The notes: generated by a model from the sequence alone, not told the origin. 15,798 nucleotides of DNA from WHSM01 sp050701635 (GCA_050701635.1 JBOGDF010000096.1:1-15798); one strand, 5' to 3'. Shown: positions 1-7,379, counted from the first letter of the stretch. Numbers and translations are program-made.

Positions 1-470
1 GGATCGTGCCGCACCAGGGGGAGGCCGACCTGCTCGGTGCCACCGGCCTGGCCGACACGGTCGCGATCGCCGACGCGCGGGACCCGGTGGCGGTGTCGGC
101 CGCCGTCGCGGACGCGCTGGGCGGGCCGGCCGACGTCACCGTGGTCTGCGTCGACGTACCGGGGTGCGAGCACGGCGCGATCCTCGCCACCGCACAAGGT
201 GGCACCGTGATCTTCTTCTCGATGGCCACCTCGTTCGCCGCCGCCGCGCTGGGCGCCGAAGGGCTGGCCGCCGACGTCACGATGCTGGTCGGCAACGGGT
301 ACGTCCCGGGCCACGCCGAGTACGCGCTGCGGCTGCTGCGCTCCGTACCGGCGGTACGGGCGCTCTTCGAATCCCGACTCACCGAGGCGACGGCCGTGGC
401 CGAACCCCGGCCCGCTGCGGGCGAATCGCGGCACGGCCTGGGCGAGTCCGGGGCGGGCGCGGAAGACTGA
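1..470 (+). CDS. kdd: L-erythro-3,5-diaminohexanoate dehydrogenase, C-terminal part (5' end outside window)
   Basis: This is the last 155 codons of a gene that enters from the left, in the frame whose first whole codon is at base 3. Kdd is an NAD(P)-dependent oxidoreductase that turns 3,5-diaminohexanoate, the product of lysine aminomutases, into 5-amino-3-oxohexanoate with release of ammonia. The visible part shows an alternating hydrophobic Rossmann-type segment (VTVVCVDVPG), then GGTVIFFSMATSF, then MLVGNGYVPGHAEYALRLLR, which I recognise as typical of Kdd C-termini. About 30 residues rich in Ala, Gly and Glu follow the conserved end and look like a loose tail. The amidohydrolase starts 5 bases after the stop, so the two are surely cotranscribed. 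The placement before kamD/kamE supports the call. The nucleotide-binding glycine motif lies outside the window. Confidence 0.85.
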   Translation, partial: IVPHQGEADLLGATGLADTVAIADARDPVAVSAAVADALGGPADVTVVCVDVPGCEHGAILATAQGGTVIFFSMATSFAAAALGAEGLAADVTMLVGNGYVPGHAEYALRLLRSVPAVRALFESRLTEATAVAEPRPAAGESRHGLGESGAGAED

Positions 471-475
471 ACCCT

Positions 476-2044
476 ATGCCGACCAGCACCCGTACGCCGG
501 CCACGCTCTACCGTGGCGGCCGCGTCTACAGCCCCGCGTACCCGCGCGCCACGGCGCTGCTCGTCGACGACGGGCGGATCGCCTGGCTCGGCGCCGACGA
601 CGACAGCCCGTCCGCCGACACGGTGGTCGAGCTGGGCGGTGCCCTGGTGACGCCGGCGTTCGTGGATGCCCACGTACACGCCACCGACACCGGCATCAGC
701 CTGCTCTGTCTCGACCTGTCCGGCGTCGCCTCGGTCGAGGAGCTGCTGGACCGGGTCGCCGGGTACGCCGCCACGCTGCCCGCCGGCGCCACGCTGCTCG
801 GACACGGCTGGGACGAGAGCGGCTGGCCGCAGCGCCGGCCACCCACCGCTGCCGAGCTGGATCGCGCCGGCGGCGGCCGGAAGGTGTACCTGTCCCGGGT
901 CGACGTGCACTCGGCGGTCTGTTCGCCGGCGCTGCTGGCGGCGGTGCCCGGCCTCGCCGAGCTGCCCGGCCACCAGGCCGACGGCTGGCAGCGGGTCGCT
1001 GCGCACCACGCCGTACGGGACGCGGCGTACGGGTCGATCAGCCAGGCACAGCGGGCCGACGCGCAACGCACCACACTGCGTACCGCCGCCGCGGCGGGGA
1101 TCGCCACCGTGCACGAGTGCGGCGGCCCGGGCACCTCCAGCGAGCACGACTTCACCGCGCTGCTGGCGCTCTCCCAAGCCGAGCCGGTGCCCGAGGTGTA
1201 CGGCTACTGGGGCGAGCTGGGCGCCGCCGCGAAGGCACGCGAGCTGGGCGCGGTTGGCGCCGGCGGCGACCTGTACGCCGACGGTGCGCTCGGTTCGCAG
1301 ACGGCGCGGCTGGGCTCGCCGTACACCGACACGGACAGCTGCGGCCACGCGTACCTCGAGCCGGAGCAGGTGACCGAGCACGTGGTCGACTGCGTGGCCC
1401 ACGGGATGCAGAGCGGCTTCCACGCGATCGGCGACGCGGCGATCGGCGCGGTGGTACGCGGCTACGCGGCCGCCGCCACCCAGGTCGGCCTGGAGCGGCT
1501 ACGCGCCGGCCGGCACCGGGTGGAACACGCCGAGATCCTCAACCGGGAGCTGATCCGCGGCTTCGTGGAATTTGGACTCGTCGCGAGCATGCAGCCCGCC
1601 TTCGACCGGCTCTGGGGCGGCGAGCACGGCATGTACGCGCTGCGCCTGGGCACCGAGCGTTCGCTGGCGTCCAACCCGTTCGGGGCGCTCGCCGGGGTCG
1701 GGGTGCCGCTGGCGTTCGGCTCCGACAGCCCGGTCACCCCGATCGACCCGTGGGGCACGGTGCAGGCCGCCGCCGGGCACCACAACCCGGCGTACCGGAT
1801 CAGCGTGAAGGCGGCCTTCGCGGCGCACACCCGGGGCGGTTGGCGGGCGGTGCACCGCGACGACGAAGGCGTCCTGGTGCCGGGTGGCCCGGCCACGTTC
1901 GCGGTGTGGCGTACCGGGGGCGACCTGGTTGGCGGACTGCCCGCGCTGCGCGCCGGCGACCCGCTTCCGGAGTGCGTACGCACCGTGCTGCGCGGCGTGA
2001 CGATCCACCAGAACGAGACCACCGACCAGGGCACGGCGACGTGA
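476..2044 (+). CDS. YtcJ-like amidohydrolase (metal-dependent hydrolase) in the lysine-degradation operon
   Basis: A 522-residue member of the amidohydrolase superfamily, YtcJ/NfdA-like group, close to the usual length of that group. Visible motifs in order are H66-V-H68 (first metal pair, in TPAFVDAHVHATD), the LYADGALGSQTARL block, HAIGDAAIG (H316), HRVEHAEI (H347, H351), and FGSDSP with the likely catalytic Asp417. These fit a TIM-barrel hydrolase acting on an amide or similar C-N bond; the substrate cannot be read from the sequence. I chose the ATG at 476, which has GGAAGA about 10 bases upstream and lies 5 bases after the kdd stop. The frame is open further upstream, but that part overlaps kdd and is very Arg-rich. 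Its stop overlaps a GTG (GTGA at 2041-2044). Given the neighbours, it may release a lysine-pathway compound from an N-acylated form; that is inference. Confidence 0.85.
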   Translation: MPTSTRTPATLYRGGRVYSPAYPRATALLVDDGRIAWLGADDDSPSADTVVELGGALVTPAFVDAHVHATDTGISLLCLDLSGVASVEELLDRVAGYAATLPAGATLLGHGWDESGWPQRRPPTAAELDRAGGGRKVYLSRVDVHSAVCSPALLAAVPGLAELPGHQADGWQRVAAHHAVRDAAYGSISQAQRADAQRTTLRTAAAAGIATVHECGGPGTSSEHDFTALLALSQAEPVPEVYGYWGELGAAAKARELGAVGAGGDLYADGALGSQTARLGSPYTDTDSCGHAYLEPEQVTEHVVDCVAHGMQSGFHAIGDAAIGAVVRGYAAAATQVGLERLRAGRHRVEHAEILNRELIRGFVEFGLVASMQPAFDRLWGGEHGMYALRLGTERSLASNPFGALAGVGVPLAFGSDSPVTPIDPWGTVQAAAGHHNPAYRISVKAAFAAHTRGGWRAVHRDDEGVLVPGGPATFAVWRTGGDLVGGLPALRAGDPLPECVRTVLRGVTIHQNETTDQGTAT

Positions 2045-2083
2045 CCCGAGGACAGCAGGAGGGCACAGCGACGTGACCCGAGG
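2028..2083 (+). repeat. Two-copy tandem repeat of the stop/start overlap (32-bp period)
   Basis: Bases 2028-2051 and 2060-2083 match at 23 of 24 positions (A/G difference at 2035 versus 2067). Each copy carries the core GCGACGTGACCCGAGG. In copy 1 the GTGA gives the amidohydrolase stop (TGA 2042-2044); in copy 2 the same GTG is the kamD start (2073). The GTG in copy 1 (2041) opens an 11-codon frame whose TGA (2074-2076) overlaps the kamD GTG. This looks like an in-place duplication of an older GTGA overlap. Confidence 0.85.
2057..2062 (+). promoter_or_regulatory. Shine-Dalgarno site of kamD
   Basis: AGGAGG lies 10 bases before the GTG at 2073 and is the strongest ribosome site near this junction. 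It falls in the segment between the two repeat copies. The earlier GTG at 2041 has only a weak AGGG upstream. This decides the kamD start in favour of 2073. Confidence 0.7.
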
Positions 2084-3647
2084 CAAGTTGGCACTCGACC
2101 CCGCGCTGGTACGCCGCGCCCGTACCCTGGCACGCCGCGTCGGCAGGCCGGTGGTGGACATGGCGCGCAGCCACACCACGGTGTCGGTGGAGCGCGCCGT
2201 ACTGCGGCTGGCCGGCGTCACCGGCGCCGACCCGGACGGCATCCCGTGGGTGAACCGGCTGGTCGACGCGGTGGTCGCCGACGCCGGCCTGGAGTACGGC
2301 GTATCGCTGCCGGTCTTCGATGCCCTGGTACGCGAAGACATCGACGACCTGACGCTGCTCGCCCAGAAGGCCGCCGCCGGCAGTGTCCACTTCGGACAGC
2401 CATCCGGGAAAGCAGCCACCGCCGCGAAGCGGGCCGCCGCGCGCGCCGCCAAGGCCGGCATCAGAAGGATCGACCGCCGCCGCGCCGAACGCGACCGCCT
2501 GATCAAGCGCGTCGGGGACCCGAAACAGCGGCCGTGGATCTACCTGATCGTCGCCACCGGGGACATCTACGAGGACATCCCGCAGGCGCAGGCCGCCGCC
2601 CGGGAGGGCGCCGACATCATCGCGGTGATCCGCTCCACCGGCCAGTCGCTGCTGGACTACGTACCGGAGGGCGCCACCCGGGAGGGCTTCGCCGGCACGT
2701 ACGCCACCCAGGAAAACTTCCGCCTGATGCGCGCCGCGCTGGACGAGTCCTCCAAGCAGCTCGGCCGCTACATCCGGCTGACGAACTACGCGTCCGGGCT
2801 GTGCATGCCGGAGATCGCCACCCTGGCCGGGCTGGAACGCCTCGACATGATGCTCAACGACTCCATGTACGGCATCCTGTTCCGCGACATCAACCCGATC
2901 CGTACGTTCGTCGACCAGCGGTTCAGCCGGCAGATCCACGCCCGCGCCGGGATCATCATCAACACCGGCGAGGACAACTACCTCACCACCGCCGACGCTG
3001 TGGACGAGGCGCACACGGTGACCGTTTCGCAGCTGCTCAACGAATACTTCGCGAAAGAAGCCGGCCTCGAAGACTGGCAGCTCGGGCTGGGGCACGCGTT
3101 CGAGATCAACCCCGACATCCCCGACTCGTTCCGGCTGGAGCTGGCGCACGCGCTGCTGGCGCGCGAGCTGTTCCCGGAGGCGCCGCTGAAGTGGATGCCG
3201 CCCACCAAGCACATGACCGGCGACGTGTTCCGCGGCAACCTGCTCGACGGGTTCTTCAACCTGGTCGGCACGCTCACCGGCCAGGGGATCCTGCTGGTCG
3301 GCATGATGACCGAGGCGGTGGTCACCCCGTGGCTGTCCGACCGGGACATCGCGCTGCAGAACGTACGGTACGTGCTCGGTGCCGCCGGCAACCTGCACGA
3401 GGACTTCCAGCCCGCGCCCGGTGGCTTCATCCAGCGCCGCGCCGACCAGGTGCTGCACGAGGCGGTGGAGCTGCTGGAGAAGATCGCCGACGACCGCGGG
3501 GGACAGGCCGCGCTGCTGAACGCGATCGCCGACGGCACCTTCGGGATCATGAAACGGCCCGCCGACCGCGGCAAGGGGCTCGACGGCGTACACCGGCAGG
3601 CCGACGGCTACTACAACCCCGCTACCGAAATCCTGGAGGCGGACTGA
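2073..3647 (+). CDS. kamD: Lysine 5,6-aminomutase, alpha subunit
   Basis: The 524-residue large subunit of adenosylcobalamin- and PLP-dependent lysine 5,6-aminomutase, close to the roughly 516 residues of the clostridial enzyme. It moves the terminal amino group of D-lysine or L-beta-lysine from C6 to C5; on beta-lysine the product is 3,5-diaminohexanoate, the substrate of Kdd. The central TIM-barrel part contains IRSTGQSLLDYVPEG, with Arg187 and Ser192 five residues apart. That is the spacing of the Arg184/Ser189 pair I recall contacting substrate and PLP in the Clostridium sticklandii enzyme. It is followed by FAGTYATQENFRLMR and by HMTGDVFRGN further on. The N-terminal third has an Ala/Lys/Arg-rich stretch around residues 108-150. 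The start is GTG with AGGAGG 10 bases upstream. The stop shares one base with the kamE ATG (TGATG), which indicates coupled translation of the two subunits. Confidence 0.95.
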   Translation: MTRGKLALDPALVRRARTLARRVGRPVVDMARSHTTVSVERAVLRLAGVTGADPDGIPWVNRLVDAVVADAGLEYGVSLPVFDALVREDIDDLTLLAQKAAAGSVHFGQPSGKAATAAKRAAARAAKAGIRRIDRRRAERDRLIKRVGDPKQRPWIYLIVATGDIYEDIPQAQAAAREGADIIAVIRSTGQSLLDYVPEGATREGFAGTYATQENFRLMRAALDESSKQLGRYIRLTNYASGLCMPEIATLAGLERLDMMLNDSMYGILFRDINPIRTFVDQRFSRQIHARAGIIINTGEDNYLTTADAVDEAHTVTVSQLLNEYFAKEAGLEDWQLGLGHAFEINPDIPDSFRLELAHALLARELFPEAPLKWMPPTKHMTGDVFRGNLLDGFFNLVGTLTGQGILLVGMMTEAVVTPWLSDRDIALQNVRYVLGAAGNLHEDFQPAPGGFIQRRADQVLHEAVELLEKIADDRGGQAALLNAIADGTFGIMKRPADRGKGLDGVHRQADGYYNPATEILEAD

Positions 3648-4390
3648 TGGGCAACATCGTCCGGCCGTACGGGGACACCACCGGCGACGGCATGGTGCAG
3701 ACCTCGTTCACGCTGCCCGTACCGCACGACAAGAAGGCCGAGGGTGCGGCGCTGCAGCTCGCCGCCAAGATGGGGCTCGACCCGGCGATGCTGGTGCACG
3801 CGAAACCGGTGGGAAACGGCCACACCTTTTTCGTGGTGTACGGGTCGGCGAAGCACCTCGTGGAGCTGGACAAGGTGCAGGTGATCGAACGCGACTACCC
3901 GCTGCTGTCCGCCAAGGAGGTCAACGCCGTGGTGAAGCGACGGCTGCGGCGCAAGCTCGCCGTGGTCGGCGCCTGCATCGGCACCGACGCGCACACCGTC
4001 GGCATCGACGCCATCCTCAACCTGAAGGGCTTCGCCGGCGAGAAGGGCCTGGAGTACTACCGGGAGCTGAAGGTCACCAACCTGGGCGCCCAGGTCACCG
4101 TCCCCGAGCTGGTCGAGCAGGCGCGCGCCGAGAAGGCGGACGCCGTACTGGTCAGCCAGGTGGTGACCCAGCGGGACGCCCACCTGCACAACGTACGAGA
4201 GATGTCCGCCGCGTTCCGGGAAGCCTTCCCGGCACACCGCCGGCCGCTGCTGGTCGCCGGCGGGCCCCGGTTCGACGAGCTGGCCACCGGCGAGCTGGGC
4301 GTGGACCGGATCTTCGGCCGTGGCACCACCCCCGGCGAGGTCGCCAGCTACCTGGTGCACGCCCTGATCTCCGAGAGGACCACCGCATGA
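3647..4390 (+). CDS. kamE: Lysine 5,6-aminomutase, beta (B12-binding) subunit
   Basis: The 247-residue small subunit, slightly shorter than the roughly 262 residues of the clostridial protein. An N-terminal dimerisation part (about 1-100) leads into a Rossmann-like cobalamin domain. The B12 signature DxHxxG is present as D114-A-H116-T-V-G119, so His116 should coordinate cobalt from below. Lys127 lies 11 residues after this His, exactly the distance between His133 and Lys144 in C. sticklandii KamE, where the Lys forms the PLP imine. Both cofactor-binding residues are therefore intact and the enzyme is likely active. The C-terminal half keeps the usual DAVLVSQVVTQRDAHLHN and LLVAGGPR segments. 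The stop overlaps the kal ATG (ATGA, 4387-4390). Confidence 0.96.
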   Translation: MGNIVRPYGDTTGDGMVQTSFTLPVPHDKKAEGAALQLAAKMGLDPAMLVHAKPVGNGHTFFVVYGSAKHLVELDKVQVIERDYPLLSAKEVNAVVKRRLRRKLAVVGACIGTDAHTVGIDAILNLKGFAGEKGLEYYRELKVTNLGAQVTVPELVEQARAEKADAVLVSQVVTQRDAHLHNVREMSAAFREAFPAHRRPLLVAGGPRFDELATGELGVDRIFGRGTTPGEVASYLVHALISERTTA

Positions 4391-4770
4391 GCGACCCGCG
4401 CGTCGGGCTCACCGTCACCCACCGGCGGTACGTGCCGTACAGCCACGCCCACTACGCCGGCAACCTGGTCGACGGCGCGTACGCACTCGCCCTGTTCGGG
4501 GACGTGGCGACCGAGGTGTGCATCCGTACCGACGGCGACGAGGGGCTCTTCGCCGGGTACGCGGACGTGAAGTTCACCGCGCCGATCAAGGCCGGCGACA
4601 TGCTCGAGATCGAAGCCTCGGTGACCCGGGTCGGCAACCGCAGTCGCACCCTCGCGCTGGAATGCCGGGTGGTGTGCCGGGGCCGGCCCGACAAATCGGA
4701 GTCCGCCGCCGAGCTGCTCGACCCGCCGATCGTCGCGGTCACGGCGACCGGCACCGTCGTCGTACCTTGA
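4387..4770 (+). CDS. kal: 3-aminobutyryl-CoA ammonia lyase
   Basis: A 127-residue single hot-dog-fold protein, the same size as Kal of lysine-fermenting bacteria. It removes ammonia from L-3-aminobutyryl-CoA to give crotonyl-CoA, which can enter butyrate or beta-oxidation routes. Recognisable blocks are HYAGNLVDG (22-30), FGDVATE (37-43), DGDEGLFAGY (49-58), the central strand VKFTAPIKAGD and the closing ASAELL-like and TGTVV segments. The fold alone would also suit a thioesterase, but the operon position after kamDE and the whole-length likeness favour Kal. Start and stop both overlap their neighbours by four bases (ATGA upstream, TTGA downstream). The acyl-CoA cleavage enzyme Kce, needed between Kdd and Kal, is not in the window and probably lies upstream of kdd. 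Confidence 0.88.
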   Translation: MSDPRVGLTVTHRRYVPYSHAHYAGNLVDGAYALALFGDVATEVCIRTDGDEGLFAGYADVKFTAPIKAGDMLEIEASVTRVGNRSRTLALECRVVCRGRPDKSESAAELLDPPIVAVTATGTVVVP

Positions 4771-6119
4771 GCGGTCGCGTCGTCTGCGCGGACGTCGGGT
4801 CCACGTACACCAAGGTGATGCTGGTGGACCTGGACGGCGGTGAGCTGATCGCCGCGGCCAGCCATCCCACCACAGTGGACAGCGACGTGCTGCACGGCCT
4901 GGACGCGGCGATCGCAGCGCTCGGCGACCAGGCCAGGGGCGTCCCCATACGCGCCTGCTCCAGCGCCGGCGGCGGGCTGCGCCTGGCGGTCGTCGGGTAC
5001 GAGTCGCTGGTCACCGCCGAAGCCGGCCACCGGGTGGGGCTCTCCGCCGGCGCCCGGGTGGTGCACGTGGCCACCGGCCGGCTGGACCGCGCCGGTGTCG
5101 ACGCGCTGCGGCAGGCGCGTCCCGACATCGTTCTGCTGGTCGGCGGCACCGACGGCGGCGACGACGAGGTGCTGCGGCACAACGCCGCCCGGATCGCCGG
5201 CGCCCGGCTGCGCGCCCCGGTGGTGCTGGCCGGCAACGCGGACGCGCGTGACGACGTCACGGCGGTGCTCCGGGAGCGCGGCAGGACCGTACTGCCCACC
5301 GACAACGTGTTGCCGCGGATCGGGGAGCTCAACCCGCTCGCCGCGCGCGCCGCGATCCGCGAGGTGTTCCTGCGGCACGTGATCGGCGGCAAGCGGCTCT
5401 CGCGTGGCTCCCGCTTCACCGAGCTGGTACGCGGCGCGACCCCCGACATCGTGCTGTCCGCCGTCGAACTGCTCGCCGACCGTACGGGTGCCCAGGTCGC
5501 GGTGGTGGACGTGGGCGGCGCCACCACCGACGTCTACTCGGTGCTGACGCCCGACGCGGAGCGCGAAGGACCCCGCCGCGAAGTCGCGGGGACGCTGTGG
5601 CGCAGCCGTACCGTGGAAGGCGATCTCGGGATGCGGTGGAGCGCGCCGGGCGTGGTCGCCGCCGCCGAAGCCCAGGGGTTGCTGCGCGACGGTGAGCTGC
5701 CGGCGCTGCGCGACGCCGCCGAGCAGCGGGCGGCCCAGCCGGGCATGGTGCCGGCGGGGGACACCGGCGCCGCGGTCGACCGGCGGCTGGCGAGTCTGGC
5801 GATCACGGTCGCGCTGCGACGACACGCCCGTGGCGAGCGGATCGGCGCGATGACCGGCCCCCGCCGGGGTGGCAAGGATCTCCGGCAGGTCGAGCTGGTG
5901 ATCGGCTCCGGCGGCGTACTGCGCCATACCGGACCGGAGGCCGCCACCCGGCTGCTGGCCGGGGCGACCGCCGACCACGCCGGCGGTTGGCCACTGCCGA
6001 CCGACGCCCACCACACCGTCGACCGCCGGTACGTGCTGGCCGCCGCCGGGCTGCTCGCCGGCGATCATCGGGAGCCGGCGACGGCGCTGCTGACCCGCGA
6101 GTTCGCGGCGCTGCGGTGA
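4767..6119 (+). CDS. GlmL/MutL-family ASKHA ATPase, probable partner or reactivator of lysine 5,6-aminomutase
   Basis: A 450-residue protein of the family typified by GlmL (MutL) of clostridial glutamate mutase operons, of similar length. It is unrelated to mismatch-repair MutL despite the name. It has the actin/hexokinase/Hsp70 nucleotide fold: phosphate-1 loop D9-VGSTYTK, phosphate-2 loop VDVGGATTDVYS (Asp248, Gly250-251) and an adenosine-type motif IGSGGV (379-384). Family members sit beside B12 mutases and are thought to exchange damaged cobalamin, as shown for diol dehydratase reactivases; the role here is inference. The start is TTG at 4767, overlapping the kal stop (TTGA). It is chosen because no other start codon precedes the phosphate loop and the frame upstream overlaps kal. 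No ribosome site is visible, so it probably depends on coupling to kal. It is the last gene of the operon. Confidence 0.85.
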   Translation: MSGRVVCADVGSTYTKVMLVDLDGGELIAAASHPTTVDSDVLHGLDAAIAALGDQARGVPIRACSSAGGGLRLAVVGYESLVTAEAGHRVGLSAGARVVHVATGRLDRAGVDALRQARPDIVLLVGGTDGGDDEVLRHNAARIAGARLRAPVVLAGNADARDDVTAVLRERGRTVLPTDNVLPRIGELNPLAARAAIREVFLRHVIGGKRLSRGSRFTELVRGATPDIVLSAVELLADRTGAQVAVVDVGGATTDVYSVLTPDAEREGPRREVAGTLWRSRTVEGDLGMRWSAPGVVAAAEAQGLLRDGELPALRDAAEQRAAQPGMVPAGDTGAAVDRRLASLAITVALRRHARGERIGAMTGPRRGGKDLRQVELVIGSGGVLRHTGPEAATRLLAGATADHAGGWPLPTDAHHTVDRRYVLAAAGLLAGDHREPATALLTREFAALR

Positions 6120-6513
6120 CGTCTCCTTACCGGTCCGGGACGACACGCCAGCGACGACACGCCGGCTCGGGTACTCAGATTCGGGATACGCTCCACCGAT
6201 TCTGCGGAGTCGGTTGACAGCCTTGGGGGGACGGTCGCTACCGTCAATGACGTCCGGCTTCGGGGGTGGCTCGGCTTCACTTCGTCCCTTCGCCCGCTGG
6301 CAATAGCGATGGCAGGTCGCGCCGTCGCGGCGGCCAGGTCCAGCAGGCGGGGGTCGGCGGGGCGTGGCGAACCGGCCGCCGTTCCGGTGGACACCAGGGG
6401 GTGCGGGCGGCCAGTAGACAACGGTGCGGTGCGGATGTCCAGTTCGTAGCGGATCGGTCCGAAGGTCGTTTGGTGACACTCTGATGTGCCGGCCGAAGAG
6501 GGCCTGGGAGCGC
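6120..6513. other. Intergenic region without a supported gene
   Basis: Nothing in this stretch reads as a gene. Open frames exist on both strands, but none has a ribosome site, a plausible start and actinobacterial protein composition together. The region begins with an 11-bp exact direct repeat (GACGACACGCC at 6139-6149 and 6153-6163). It also holds a TTGACA promoter candidate reading right, a small inverted repeat over its -10, and then about 270 bases of mixed-composition DNA up to a strong hairpin. No clear terminator follows the lysine operon directly. Confidence 0.6.
6214..6244 (+). promoter_or_regulatory. Candidate housekeeping promoter reading right
   Basis: TTGACA (6214-6219) is a perfect -35, and TACCGT (6239-6244) fits the loose TAnnnT -10 of actinobacteria with a 19-base spacer, slightly long. 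The inverted repeat GACGGT-CGCT-ACCGTC (6230-6245) covers the -10 and could be an operator. No gene lies directly downstream on this strand. Confidence 0.4.
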
Positions 6514-6539
6514 AGGGGCGCGGCGTAAGCCGCGCCCCT
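6514..6539. terminator. Perfect 11-bp hairpin with GTAA loop
   Basis: AGGGGCGCGGC (6514-6524) pairs perfectly with 6529-6539 around a GTAA tetraloop (TTAC on the other strand). It lies 18 bases past the stop of the left-reading phosphodiesterase gene and would end its transcript. Read rightwards it is followed by CTTGCTG, so it could also stop a transcript from the promoter candidate at 6214. There is no long U tract, as is common in actinobacteria. Confidence 0.75.
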
Positions 6540-6557
6540 CTTGCTGCCCCGCGCCGG

Positions 6558-7379
6558 CTACCAGGGGGCGAGTTCCGTGCAGACGCCGTAGTGGTCGCTG
6601 CCCTGGATGCCATCCTCGGGCTTGTCGAAGATCCGGTACGCCGCCGCGATCCGCAGCGTCGGCCCGTGGTCGTCGCACCGTACGAGGAGGTAGTCGATCC
6701 GGCGCCCGGTCTCGTCCGTCCATTCGTCGCTGACCAGCGGATTCTCCCTGGTGAACGTGTGACCCGGCTCGGGTCCGCGTACCGCTGACCAGGTGTCTCG
6801 GTAGCAGACGCTCAGCCCGCCCAGCGACTGCCGGCCGGTCCAGAACCGGATGGTCGCCGCGTCCGGGGTCGCGTCCAGGTCCCCGGCCAGCACCACGTGC
6901 GCCGGCCGTACGCCGACCAGCCGCTCCACGAAACCCGCCGCCGCGACCGTCTGCTGTTCCCGCTCGTACTCGTGGCCGCGCTGCCAGTCTGGGAAGTGGT
7001 TGACCAGCACCAGCGAGCCGAACGGCGAGACCAGCTCCGCGGCCAGGGCGGAGTAGCCGAAGTCGCCGGAGCGTGGCGTCACCGGCATCGGGATCTCGTG
7101 CACCCACTGGAACGGCCACCGGCTCGCCACGGAGATGCCCAGCCCATCGGGCTGCCGCCGGCTGTGGTGCGCCACGTGGTAGCCGTCGCCCAGAATGTCG
7201 GCCACCTGGTCGTACCGGCCGTCGGCGATCACCTCCTGGAACGCCACCAGCTGCGGAGCCGTACGCCGCAGGCCCGCCGCCAGGACGTCACGCCGGCCCG
7301 GCCAGTCGGCGTGCCGCCCGTACACGTTCAGCGTCGCGATCCGCAGCGGCTGCGGCGCCGGCTCGGTGGTACTCCCCAT
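6558..7379 (-). CDS. Endonuclease/exonuclease/phosphatase-family hydrolase
   Basis: A 273-residue protein of the EEP superfamily (DNase I, exonuclease III, sphingomyelinase and inositol phosphatase relatives), Mg-dependent phosphodiesterases. The catalytic set is visible in order: Asn18 (TLNVY), Glu49 (FQEV), His128 (VNHF), Asp167 and Asp169 (GDLDATPD), Asp229 (RRIDYLLV), and Asp262-His263 (GSDHYGV). The GDxN motif of most members reads GDLD here, so Asp replaces the usual Asn. No signal peptide or membrane segment is seen, so it is probably cytoplasmic. The start chosen is the ATG at 7379, with AGGA 7 bases upstream. The frame is open further upstream, but that part is low-complexity. It diverges from lnt, with about 120 bases between the starts. 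The substrate cannot be told from the sequence. Confidence 0.82.
   Translation of the reverse strand: MGSTTEPAPQPLRIATLNVYGRHADWPGRRDVLAAGLRRTAPQLVAFQEVIADGRYDQVADILGDGYHVAHHSRRQPDGLGISVASRWPFQWVHEIPMPVTPRSGDFGYSALAAELVSPFGSLVLVNHFPDWQRGHEYEREQQTVAAAGFVERLVGVRPAHVVLAGDLDATPDAATIRFWTGRQSLGGLSVCYRDTWSAVRGPEPGHTFTRENPLVSDEWTDETGRRIDYLLVRCDDHGPTLRIAAAYRIFDKPEDGIQGSDHYGVCTELAPW

Noticed and set aside
2246..3646. In-frame upstream extension of kamE inside kamD
   Set aside because: The extension is Arg-rich shadow sequence; KamE clearly begins at the ATG at 3647, which overlaps the kamD stop.
4452..6479. A 675-codon open frame on the minus strand opposite kal and the GlmL-like gene
   Set aside because: It is antisense to well-recognised overlapping genes, and its residues are low-complexity Gly/Arg/Pro/Val/Asp typical of the mirror frame of GC-rich coding DNA.
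6065..6480. Minus-strand open frame across the intergenic region, with some coding-like third-position GC around 6300-6470
   Set aside because: It has no ribosome site or good start, runs back into the GlmL-like gene, and contains no recognisable protein motif. A decayed gene cannot be excluded.
6266..6484. 72-codon right-reading frame starting at GTG 6266
   Set aside because: There is no ribosome site, its composition is Gly/Arg-rich, and no similarity is recognised.
6120..6557. Cobalamin riboswitch or known structural RNA (RNase P, tmRNA, SRP, 6S)
   Set aside because: No B12-box or other hallmark sequence was recognised. Any riboswitch for the B12-dependent operon would lie upstream of the window.
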